Assembly: GCF_030164425.1 (NCBI RefSeq)
Contig: NZ_JASNJD010000010.1
Location: forward strand, 62,001-126,000
DNA: 64,000 nt
From: Pseudodonghicola flavimaris
Lineage (GTDB): Bacteria > Pseudomonadota > Alphaproteobacteria > Rhodobacterales > Rhodobacteraceae
Reading direction: 5' to 3'
Translations under genes and position numbers: made by a program
Notes under the pieces: model-generated
Told to the model about the DNA's origin: nothing
Database searches by the model: none
Seen by the model: the letters and a program-made list of their open reading frames with translations, nothing else
Shown: one piece after another, positions 24,433 through 31,635 of the stretch
Position numbering within the stretch: position 1 is the first letter of the stretch
Layout: each line of letters begins with the position of its first letter

Positions 24433-25756
24433 CCGGTTCCACCGCCCGGGCGACGGCAAACAGCTTGCGATCGCCCAGGGTGTCCCCCATCAGCATCAAC
24501 CCCACTGGCAGGCCATCACCGGCAATCGGCAGCGAGATCGCGCAGCGGTCGAGGAAGTTGCCGACAGTGGTATTGCGCAGCGCCAGGATGTTCTGGCTGC
24601 CATAGAGCGCCTCGTCGGCGTCGAGCTCGGCGATCACCGGCGCCTCCATCGCCACCGTCGGCATCAGCACCGCGTCGTAGGGGGCCGTGATCCGGGCGGC
24701 CTCGGCGATGATCTCGTCACGGGTCTGCAGCAGCGCCTCGTATTCGCCAGGCTCCATCGTCTCGCCCTTGCGGATACGCACCGAAACACGCGGGTCGTAT
24801 TCGGCTTCCCGCGTGGCCAGATCGTCCCTGTGCAAGGCCAGCGCCTCCGCGGCGATGAGGCCGCCATGGGCGTTGAGCTCCGGCAGACGATCCAGATCGG
24901 GGATGGTGATCCGATCGATCCGGACCCCGGCCGCCGCGAGCGCTGACAGCGCCCGGTCGAAGGCCGCCGCGACATGCGGGGTCAGCCCGTCGAGAACGTA
25001 GTTTTCCAGCACCGCGAAGCGGAGACCGGACAGGGCCGGCGCCGGCGCCGGGTCGTAGGCCTCTCCGGCCATGACCGCATCGGCCAGTTCACAATCGGCG
25101 ACACTGTGGGCGATGGCACCGATGGAATCCAGCGTCTGCGACAGCGGAAAGCAACCCTCCGCCGGCACCCGCCGGGCGGTCGGCTTCCAGCCCACCAGCC
25201 CGCAGAAGGCCGCCGGGATCCGGCAGGAGCCGCCAGTATCGGTGCCGATCCCGATCGCCGCCATACCATCGGCGACGGAGACCGCCGCCCCGGAGGAGGA
25301 CCCGCCGGGGATCCGGCTGCGGTCGGCGGGATTGCCGGGGGTGCCGTAATGCGGGTTCATGCCCAGACCGGAATAGGCGAATTCGGTCATGTTGGTGTGA
25401 CCCATGATCACCGCGCCGGCGGCCCGCAGCCGCGTCACGATGGCGGCGTCGGCCTGCGCCGGCGGATTGCCGGCAAAGAGCGTCGATCCGGCGGTGGTCA
25501 CCAGGCCCGCCACGTCGAACAGGCATTTGACCGAGACCGGCACGCCGGTCAGAGGCCCGACAGTGCCGGCTGCGCGGGCGGCATCGGCACGTTCAGCCAC
25601 CTGAATGGCCAGATCGGGATCGATGGCGGTGAAGGCGCGCGCGCCCTCCCCCGCCGGATCGAGAATGCGGTCGAGCGCGGCAGAGACCAGAGCCCGGCTC
25701 GTGGTCTCCCCCGCGGCCATCGCCGCCTTCATCTCGGATGCGGCCTGCGCGCTCAT
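24419..25756 (-). CDS. Amidase signature family enzyme
   Basis: A 445-residue amidase-signature (GatA-like) hydrolase with the complete Ser-cisSer-Lys triad: Lys77 ('PVSVKCLFD'), Ser153 in 'GGSSSGAAVSVADG' and Ser177 in 'GTDTGGSCRIPA'. These enzymes hydrolyse small amides to acid and ammonia. The ATG at 25756 overlaps the cupin stop (ATGA), making it the last gene of the operon marR-flavin reductase-monooxygenase-cupin-amidase. The gene ends exactly against the gntR gene. The likely job is to release ammonia from an amide made by ring opening or side-chain oxidation upstream in the pathway. Confidence 0.92.
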   Translation of the reverse strand: MSAQAASEMKAAMAAGETTSRALVSAALDRILDPAGEGARAFTAIDPDLAIQVAERADAARAAGTVGPLTGVPVSVKCLFDVAGLVTTAGSTLFAGNPPAQADAAIVTRLRAAGAVIMGHTNMTEFAYSGLGMNPHYGTPGNPADRSRIPGGSSSGAAVSVADGMAAIGIGTDTGGSCRIPAAFCGLVGWKPTARRVPAEGCFPLSQTLDSIGAIAHSVADCELADAVMAGEAYDPAPAPALSGLRFAVLENYVLDGLTPHVAAAFDRALSALAAAGVRIDRITIPDLDRLPELNAHGGLIAAEALALHRDDLATREAEYDPRVSVRIRKGETMEPGEYEALLQTRDEIIAEAARITAPYDAVLMPTVAMEAPVIAELDADEALYGSQNILALRNTTVGNFLDRCAISLPIAGDGLPVGLMLMGDTLGDRKLFAVARAVEPVLSR

Positions 25757-26142
25757 TCCGTCTCGTCGTAGTAGTGAATTTCGAGAAGCGTGCAGCCACC
25801 GTTCGACTTGAACGGGCCGTGATAAGCCCCCGGCGGACGGCAGGCATAGGTGTTGGGCTCGAAGGCTTCGCCGCCCTCGCCGTTCTCGTCGTTGCCGACG
25901 GTCAGGTCGCCCTCGACCAGATAAACCTCTTCCCAATAGTCGTGCACGAAGGGGGAAGTGGTGTAGACACCGGGGTCGAAGCGCAGCAGACGGGTGCGGT
26001 TGCCGGTCTTGTTGACCTCGTCCAGAACGCCGGCCAGGACCTTCTGCTGAATGCCCGCGGGATAGCCCGGAGGCGGCGCCCAGCCCTCGCGTTCCTTGGT
26101 GTCGATGCTGTGGAACTCTTTGTGTTCCTTGTTGATAGCCAT
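25753..26142 (-). CDS. Cupin-domain protein
   Basis: A 129-residue single-domain cupin. The N-terminal half holds 'GVYTTSPFVHDYWEEVYLVEGDLTVG', with His and Glu in the first cupin motif position. The second motif is 'NTYACRPPGAYHGPFKSNGGCTLLEIHYYDE', with His in 'AYHGPF'. It may bind one metal and act as a small dioxygenase, isomerase or lyase, or as a ligand-binding helper. It lies 6 bp after the monooxygenase stop and overlaps the amidase by 4 bases. Context suggests it acts between hydroxylation and amide hydrolysis. The exact function is not recognisable. Confidence 0.8.
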   Translation of the reverse strand: MAINKEHKEFHSIDTKEREGWAPPPGYPAGIQQKVLAGVLDEVNKTGNRTRLLRFDPGVYTTSPFVHDYWEEVYLVEGDLTVGNDENGEGGEAFEPNTYACRPPGAYHGPFKSNGGCTLLEIHYYDETE

Positions 26143-26148
26143 CAGTCT

Positions 26149-27636
26149 TTACTCCGCTGCGGTTGCGAGTTGTGCCAGTTCATCGTCGAGATCGTAGCTG
26201 TCCAGCATCCGGTCCACGAGGCCGGTGCAGCGATCCCAATCGAAGGTCCGGAAGGAATGCCCCTTGGTGACGAAGGTCGCCCCTGCATAGAACATCTCGT
26301 ATTGGGTATGGCGAGAGGCGAATTCGGATCCGACCGCATCCCAGGCCAATTTGAAGAATTTCACACGCCCTTCAGACGATGTTGTAGGCGATTGCTGGGT
26401 CTTGCCGATCAGCGCCCGCATCTCCGGGTTGGCGAAATCCGCGATCGAGGACGGCAGCATGATCAGCCCGCCGCCGGCCAGGTCGCGCAGGGTGCCGATG
26501 ATGCCGTTGTACATCTGCTGGGTCAGCACCTGCGCGGCATAGAGGGTGTGACGGTCGGGAATGAAATACTCGCCCCGCTGGGTCCCCTTAACCTCCATCG
26601 CATGCACCAGCGCATCGACCATGGCGTTCTGCGCCGCCAGCTGGCCGAGGGTCTCGCGCACCTGCGGGAAGCCGATCACCCCATTGGTTTCCGCCGTCTT
26701 CTTGGCGATCCCCATCAGGAAGCGCATCTTCACCATCAGCCGGATCTGCGCCTGATAGTTCTGATAGACGTGCGCCGGGGTGGCGTGGAACTGCTTCGCG
26801 GTCATCGCGATGTCCTGATTGATGAACACCCGGTCCCACGGCACCTTCACATCGTCGAAATAGAGCACCGCGTCGTTTTCGTCGAACCGGCTGGCCAGCG
26901 GGTTGTCGAAGGTGCTGGTGGCCGCCGCCTCATAGGATTTGCGCGACAGGATCTTCAGCCCCCTGGCGTTCATCGGGATGGCGAAGGACACTGCATAGGG
27001 TTCCTCGCCCTCACGCAGCGGCTGGATGCAGGTGACGAAGACCTCGTTGGCGAGAATGCCGCCGGTGGCCAGCATCTTGGCGCCGCGGATGGTCAGACCC
27101 TCGGCATCCTGATCGACCACACCGGCCGACAGGAAGGGATCGGCCTGCTCATGCGCCGCCTTGGAACGGTCCGCCTGCGGGTTGATGATCACATAGGTCA
27201 GGTACAGTTCGTTGTCGCGGGCGTATTCGTAGTAGTCCGACAGCGCTTTGGCGCGTTTGGGGTCGTAGTCCTCGAACACCTCGCGGCCCATGTACATGCC
27301 GGCGATGCAGGAGGCGACGTGGTCGGGCGCACGGCCCAGAAACCCGCCGTGCAGCTCGGTCCAGGCCTCCAGCGCCTTGCGGCGCTCGACCAGTTCGGCA
27401 TGGCTCTTGGGCAGTTGCCAGATCCGGTTGGCGCGTTCGCCGCCCTTGCCGGGGATTTCGTAGGTCATCAGCTCGACGTTCTCGGGAGCTGACTGGAAGT
27501 CGTAGATCTTGGCGACCGACTGCACCGCGTTGCGATAGGCCGGGTTCACGGTCACGTCGCCGGCCAGCCCGCCGTCGAGATAGACCTGGCGCCCGTCCTG
27601 CAGGCTGCTGATGTGCTGCTGTCCTGTCTTGAGCAT
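26149..27636 (-). CDS. HpaB-type FADH2-dependent monooxygenase, oxygenase component
   Basis: A 495-residue flavin-dependent monooxygenase of the 4-hydroxyphenylacetate 3-hydroxylase (HpaB) family, full length. It starts with 'SLQDGRQVYLDG' and shows 'SYEAAATSTFDNPLASRFDENDAVLYFDDVKVPW' (in parts), 'LIMLPSSIADFANPE' and the C-terminal 'KLAWDAVGSEFASRH'. Compared from memory with E. coli HpaB, the active-site Arg is kept (R102 in 'GRAPDH'), but the Tyr and His partners are exchanged (His106 and Tyr148). This suggests a substrate other than a simple phenol. The ATG at 27636 follows AGGAG. It needs the flavin reductase encoded just upstream and is followed by cupin and amidase genes. Confidence 0.9.
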   Translation of the reverse strand: MLKTGQQHISSLQDGRQVYLDGGLAGDVTVNPAYRNAVQSVAKIYDFQSAPENVELMTYEIPGKGGERANRIWQLPKSHAELVERRKALEAWTELHGGFLGRAPDHVASCIAGMYMGREVFEDYDPKRAKALSDYYEYARDNELYLTYVIINPQADRSKAAHEQADPFLSAGVVDQDAEGLTIRGAKMLATGGILANEVFVTCIQPLREGEEPYAVSFAIPMNARGLKILSRKSYEAAATSTFDNPLASRFDENDAVLYFDDVKVPWDRVFINQDIAMTAKQFHATPAHVYQNYQAQIRLMVKMRFLMGIAKKTAETNGVIGFPQVRETLGQLAAQNAMVDALVHAMEVKGTQRGEYFIPDRHTLYAAQVLTQQMYNGIIGTLRDLAGGGLIMLPSSIADFANPEMRALIGKTQQSPTTSSEGRVKFFKLAWDAVGSEFASRHTQYEMFYAGATFVTKGHSFRTFDWDRCTGLVDRMLDSYDLDDELAQLATAAE

Positions 27637-27655
27637 GGAAGGATCTCCTGTTGGA

Positions 27656-28180
27656 TCAGTAGTGAATGGCGAGGGGCCAGATCGGCGCCTCTTCCGTGTT
27701 GGATTGCACCGCGCCGTAACGCCCGCCGGTGAACAGCAGGGGGCGGCGGTCGGGATTGGCGGTGAAACGGTCGACCCGCGCGATGAACAGGCGGTGATCG
27801 CCGGCCTCGTGGATCTGATGCGGGGCACATTCGAAGCGGGCGGCGACACCGTGCAGAAGCGGCACGTCGAAAAGCCCGGTGTCGAATTCCAGCCCGGCCC
27901 ATTTGTCGCCCTGCCGGCCGGCAAAGCGGTTGGAGAGCGCCTGCTGCCCTTCCGACAGCACATGGATCGCATAGCCGCGGGCCTGTTCCCATTGCGGCAG
28001 GCTGCGCGCCCGCTTGTCGATGGAAAACAGCACCAGCGCTGGATCCAGCGACAGCGAGTTGAAGGAGCTCATGGTCATGCCCAAAAGCTCTCCCTCCACC
28101 TTGGTGGTCATCACGCAGACGCCGGTGGGAAATTGCCCCAGCGCCCGGCGGAAGGCCATCTGGTCGAAAACACCGGTCAT
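27656..28180 (-). CDS. Flavin reductase (HpaC-like), partner of the monooxygenase
   Basis: A 174-residue NAD(P)H:flavin oxidoreductase of the FMN-binding split-barrel family. The N-terminal 'FRRALGQFPTGVCVMTT' and 'GMTMSSFNSLSLDPALVLFSIDKRA' are signatures of reductases that supply reduced flavin to two-component monooxygenases. 'GDHRLFIARVDRF' fits the usual C-terminal 'DHxIxxGxV' motif. It lies directly before the HpaB-type gene and overlaps marR by 4 bases (ATGA), so reductase and oxygenase are expressed together. Confidence 0.92.
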   Translation of the reverse strand: MTGVFDQMAFRRALGQFPTGVCVMTTKVEGELLGMTMSSFNSLSLDPALVLFSIDKRARSLPQWEQARGYAIHVLSEGQQALSNRFAGRQGDKWAGLEFDTGLFDVPLLHGVAARFECAPHQIHEAGDHRLFIARVDRFTANPDRRPLLFTGGRYGAVQSNTEEAPIWPLAIHY

Positions 28181-28770
28181 GCCGATTTCTCCTCGTCCCT
28201 GGAGAGGTAGTCCGACAGCAGCAGCGCCCGTTCGGCGCTGTGCCGCAGCTCTGCCGCCAGATCGTGCAGCACCTGAAAATTCTCCGGCGTGACCGGCTCG
28301 AACAGCTGGTCGTTGATCTCCCGCTGCACCGGCGCAAGATCGCGCAACCGCGCCTCGCCCAGCGGTGTCACCCGCAGTTTCACCCGGCGCAGGTCCTGCG
28401 GATCGGGCTGTTTCTCAAGCACCCCCAGCTTGACCAGTTTCTTGGTCTCCGTGGTCACGAAGGTCGGGGTCAGCGCCAGATGCTCGGCCACCCGCCCCAC
28501 CCCGACATCCCCCAGCGCCTGCAGCTGCCGGATAGTGATCAGGATGGTGTATTGCGGCCCGGTCAGCCCGATATGGGCGGCGAAACGGCCACGGATCTGC
28601 TCCAGCCGGACCGAGAAGGCCAGAAGGTTGTGCAGCATCTCGCGGAAGGCCAGATCGCTGCCCCCGACGATCAGGCTGCCGCGAGACACGGTCAGAGTCT
28701 CTGCCAGGGTCTCTGCCGGGGCCTCAGGCAAGGTTTGCGGCTGGGTCTCTGGATCGCGCTGCTCGGTCAT
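28177..28770 (-). CDS. MarR family transcriptional regulator
   Basis: A 197-residue MarR-type regulator, longer than the usual 140-150 because of a roughly 45-residue N-terminal tail rich in Thr, Glu and Pro. The winged helix lies at about residues 75-140 ('LTGPQYTILITIRQL', 'VGRVAEHLALTPTFVTTETKKLVKLG', 'DPQDLRRVKLRVTPLGEARL'). The ATG at 28770 is chosen; an upstream ATG at 28818 would place the start inside the palindrome at 28806-28819. It leads the operon for flavin reductase, monooxygenase, cupin and amidase. It probably represses it until a pathway ligand binds. Confidence 0.92.
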   Translation of the reverse strand: MTEQRDPETQPQTLPEAPAETLAETLTVSRGSLIVGGSDLAFREMLHNLLAFSVRLEQIRGRFAAHIGLTGPQYTILITIRQLQALGDVGVGRVAEHLALTPTFVTTETKKLVKLGVLEKQPDPQDLRRVKLRVTPLGEARLRDLAPVQREINDQLFEPVTPENFQVLHDLAAELRHSAERALLLSDYLSRDEEKSA

Positions 28771-28805
28771 GCTCGGGTCCTGGGTTCGGGCGCCAGTGGT
28801 GCGCC

Positions 28806-28819
28806 TGTGATATTTCACA
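28806..28819. promoter_or_regulatory. Palindrome TGTGATATTTCACA, copy 2 (before marR operon)
   Basis: Identical to the site at 22899-22912. It lies 36 bases before the marR ATG, in an AT-rich promoter segment (28806-28860). This placement is typical of an autoregulatory MarR operator. Confidence 0.75.
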
Positions 28820-29063
28820 AATAATCATTAAGTAACTTCATTAATTTGTCAATCTATTCTTCACGTCAGAGCGTCACATGGCAACCGATTGAAATCATTT
28901 TCAAAACCGGAAAATCCAGCACATCCACGGCGCCTTTTCGGCACCGATTCACCGGAGGAAGGCAGGCGGAAGCGCAGGATTGTCGGCGAGGAGAGTCGCC
29001 GGACAGACCGGGGCCGCGCGCGATTTCCCGCACACGACCCCGGCTCTCTGCGGCAGAGAAACC
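28820..29063. other. Intergenic stretch without a recognisable gene
   Basis: AT-rich promoter-like DNA up to about 28860 is followed by GC-rich sequence with no frame showing protein features. A small inverted repeat TTGAAA-N4-TTTCAA is at 28890-28905. The stretch lies downstream of the broken AraC gene and may hold decayed remains of its missing C-terminal part, though none can be read with confidence. Confidence 0.5.
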
Positions 29064-29472
29064 TCAGCGCAACAGCCGCAGGCTGCCATAGAGCTTGGCA
29101 AGCGACTTCTTCGGTCCCGCGATCAGCAGGCCCAGCACCTCATGCCGATCTGCGGCGTCACCTCGCGAAAGCCGCGCAGCTCGGTCAGGTCGAGACGGTC
29201 GCGCCGCCGCTTCGGTGACATAAAGCATGTCGTAGCGCAGCGCCCGGCTGTGCGCCTGCCCGGTGTGCAGTTCTTCGGGGTTCATCAGCGGCAGCGACCC
29301 GGGCGGCAGCACCCGGTTCTCACCCCGGCAGAAATAGCCGCCCCCCTTCGGCAATAGCGCCGATCGCGACGCCCGCATGGGCATGGCGGGAAAAGGTCCG
29401 ATCGGTCAGCCGCGCCTCGAACAGGGCGATCCCCTCCAGCCAGGAGAGGTGATGATAGCGGTTCCTCAGCAT
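29064..29472 (-). pseudogene. AraC family regulator remnant (frameshifted and truncated)
   Basis: From an ATG at 29472 the frame codes for a typical AraC-type N-terminal sensor start ('LEGIALFEARLTDRTFSRHAHAGVAIGAIAEGG') and then stops after 50 residues. One fewer G in the G6 run at about 29341-29346 would restore the frame into 'YFCRGENRVLPPGSLPLMNPEELHTGQAHS'. This is the second half of the same cupin-like domain ('xFxxRGxxxxxxPGxLxLxNPdExHxG'). After 'RALRYDMLYVTEA' the family match is lost, and no AraC helix-turn-helix follows before the stop at 29064. The gene is inactive unless the G-run is a sequencing error, and even then it would lack the DNA-binding domain. Confidence 0.75.
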
Positions 29473-29525
29473 GGCAGCCGGCAGACTAGGCGGCTGACCC
29501 GGGGAATGTTGGGGCCGGCGGCGCG

Positions 29526-30239
29526 CTACTGCAGCAGCCCCATCACAAGCGGCGCGACCAGCACGTTCATCAGCCCCACCAGCACCATGACCAGCCCGGA
29601 AACCGCCCCTTCGGTGGCGCCGATCTGATGCGCCCGGGCGGTGCCGGCGCCATGGGCGGCAATGCCAAAGAGCGCGCCGCGCGCCAGGGCCGAGCGCAGC
29701 GGCACCCGCGCCAGCAGCACATCGCCGATCACCGCGCCGACCACCCCGGTGACGATGACGAAGACTGCCGTCAGCTCCGGCACGCCACCGATATCGCCGG
29801 AAACCTCCATCGCGAAGGGCGTGCTGATCGACCGCGGCAGCAGGCTGAGCCGCAGCACCCCGTTCAGACCCAGCAGCGAGGCCAGAGCCCAGCTGCTGGC
29901 CACCGCGGTGACCGATCCCGCAATCATCCCCAGCAGCAGCACCGGCCATTGCGCCCGGATCAACTGCCGGTGTTCATAGATCGGGATCGCAAAGGCCACC
30001 GTCGCCGGCCCCAGCAACAGCACCAGCCAGCGGGTGCCGCTGATGTAATCGCCATAGCCCGCATGCAACGCCACCACCACGACACCGACCAGAACCGGGG
30101 TCAGCGCCATCGGCATCAGCCACCAGTAGCCCCAGCGGCGATAGACCCGCTTGGCCAGCAGATAGAGCCCGATGGTCACCGCCGACCAGAACACTCCATG
30201 GGCCAGAGGGTTAGCGAGAAGAGGATGCAGCGCGGCCAA
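29526..30239 (-). CDS. lrgB: LrgB/CidB family membrane protein
   Basis: A 237-residue LrgB-type membrane protein with about 6-7 hydrophobic segments. The hallmark 'LLLGPATVAFAIPIYEHR' and 'LPRSISTPFAMEVSGDIGGVPELTAVFVIVTG' stretches are present, along with 'GIAAHGAGTARAHQIG'. The start appears to be TTG at 30239, with GGAGG 7 bases upstream. No in-frame ATG gives the full domain. It overlaps lrgA by 29 bases. LrgAB/CidAB-type pairs resemble holin/antiholin systems and, in some bacteria and plants, transport glycolate or pyruvate. Confidence 0.9.
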   Translation of the reverse strand: MAALHPLLANPLAHGVFWSAVTIGLYLLAKRVYRRWGYWWLMPMALTPVLVGVVVVALHAGYGDYISGTRWLVLLLGPATVAFAIPIYEHRQLIRAQWPVLLLGMIAGSVTAVASSWALASLLGLNGVLRLSLLPRSISTPFAMEVSGDIGGVPELTAVFVIVTGVVGAVIGDVLLARVPLRSALARGALFGIAAHGAGTARAHQIGATEGAVSGLVMVLVGLMNVLVAPLVMGLLQ

Positions 30240-30645
30240 GGGCCTGCCTCCAGCGCAGGGACAGCTCCACCGTCAGGCCAGTGACCAACATCACCGCCGC
30301 GGTGCTGAGCAGAATGACCAGCAGGATCTTCACCCCGATCAGCCCGAAGAATTCGCGGTGATCGACCACCGCCAGCGCGGCAGGAACGAAGAACAGCAGC
30401 AAATCGGCCAGGAACCAGTCGGCACCGCGTCTGGCGCTGAACACGCTGAGCCGGCCGCTCAGCAGCAGCCAGAGCAGCAGCGCCATGCCGATCAGCCCGC
30501 CGGGCAGCGGCAGGCCGGACAGCCGAACCAGCCCCTCGCCCAGCAGCCAGATCGCCAGCACCAGCGCGATCTGCAACAGCCGGCTGCGGCGGATCAGGCG
30601 ACGGGCCGGCACGGTGGCGCGGAGAAGAGGAGACTGCGGTTTCAT
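30211..30645 (-). CDS. lrgA: LrgA/CidA family membrane protein
   Basis: A 144-residue LrgA/CidA protein with four predicted membrane segments. The family motif 'LSGLPLPGGLIGMALLLWLLL' spans the second helix, and 'FFVPAALAVVDHREFFG' follows. It diverges from a LysR gene, as cidA does from cidR in Gram-positives. That supports regulation by this LysR in response to a carboxylate overflow metabolite. The basic N-terminal tail (residues 1-25) is longer than usual. Confidence 0.9.
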   Translation of the reverse strand: MKPQSPLLRATVPARRLIRRSRLLQIALVLAIWLLGEGLVRLSGLPLPGGLIGMALLLWLLLSGRLSVFSARRGADWFLADLLLFFVPAALAVVDHREFFGLIGVKILLVILLSTAAVMLVTGLTVELSLRWRQALGRAASSSR

Positions 30646-30721
30646 GCTGCCAATCTAATGCGCCCCACACCATGATGAAAATGAATTGATTGACTAATAT
30701 CTATTCGCTAATGGAATAGTC

Positions 30722-31630
30722 ATGGAGTTCAGAACCCTACGTGTCTTTGTCGAAGTCGTGCGCCAGGGCGGGTTTTCCCAGGCAGCGCGGACGGTCTTCG
30801 CCACCCAGTCCACCGTCAGCAAGGCGGTCAAGCAGCTTGAGGAAGAGGTCGGCCTGCCGCTGCTCGACCGGATCGGCCATCGCAGCGTGATGACCGCGGC
30901 GGGCGAGATCGTCTATCGCCGCGGGCTGAAGTTGCTGGCCGACCGCGACGATCTCTCCGCCGAGCTGGACGAGCTGCGCGGGCTGAAGCGCGGGGTGCTG
31001 CGGCTGGGGTTGCCACCGGTGGGCAGCAGCGCGCTCTTCGCGCCGGTCTTCGCCCGCTATCGCCAGCGCTATCCGGGCATCGAAATCCGGCTGATGGAAC
31101 ATGGCAGCACCAAGCTGGAGGATATCCTGCGCGCCGGCGAGATCGACTTTGCCGGGCTGCTGGCGCCGATGTCGGCGGATTTCGACTGGCAGGGCGTGCG
31201 CAGCGAACCGCTGGTCGCCCTACTGCCGCAGGATCATCCGATGGCCGCGCGCCCTGCCCTGCGTCTGACCGATCTCAGCGAAATGCCCTTCATCATCTTC
31301 GACGAAGGCTTCACCCTGCACCGGCTGGTGCTGGAGCGCAGCCGCGAGGCCGGGTTCGAGCCGACCGTCGCCGCCGAAAGCAGCCAGATCGACTTCATGA
31401 TCGAACTGGTCGCCGCCGGCATCGGCGTCACCTTCCTGCCGCGGATGATCGCCACCCAGCGGCAGCACGGCCAGGTCCGGCAGGTGACGCTGAAAGACGT
31501 CGGCATGGTCTGGAACATGACCATGGCCTGGCGGCGCGGCGCCTATCTCTCGGGTGCTGCGCGGGCTTGGCTGGCGATGGTCGGCGAGGTGCACGGCCGC
31601 CCCGACGCGCCGCCACCGGCGGGGGGCTGA
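30722..31630 (+). CDS. LysR family transcriptional regulator (CidR-like position)
   Basis: A 302-residue LysR-type regulator with the N-terminal helix-turn-helix 'LRVFVEVVRQGGFSQAARTVFATQSTVSKAVKQLEEEVG' (read in parts) and an effector domain starting 'GVLRLGLPPVGSS'. It diverges from lrgAB across a 76-bp AT-rich gap (30646-30721) that holds TGACTA (30691-30696) and TAGTCA (30717-30722) as a spaced inverted repeat overlapping the start codon. It probably controls lrgAB. The downstream amidohydrolase gene converges on it 5 bp away. Confidence 0.92.
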   Translation: MEFRTLRVFVEVVRQGGFSQAARTVFATQSTVSKAVKQLEEEVGLPLLDRIGHRSVMTAAGEIVYRRGLKLLADRDDLSAELDELRGLKRGVLRLGLPPVGSSALFAPVFARYRQRYPGIEIRLMEHGSTKLEDILRAGEIDFAGLLAPMSADFDWQGVRSEPLVALLPQDHPMAARPALRLTDLSEMPFIIFDEGFTLHRLVLERSREAGFEPTVAAESSQIDFMIELVAAGIGVTFLPRMIATQRQHGQVRQVTLKDVGMVWNMTMAWRRGAYLSGAARAWLAMVGEVHGRPDAPPPAGG

Positions 31631-31635
31631 ACGCC

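Noticed and set aside
28820-29063. Small hidden gene or tRNA in the gene-poor stretch
   Set aside because: No frame with a start, a ribosome-binding site and a plausible composition was found, and no cloverleaf-like arms were seen.
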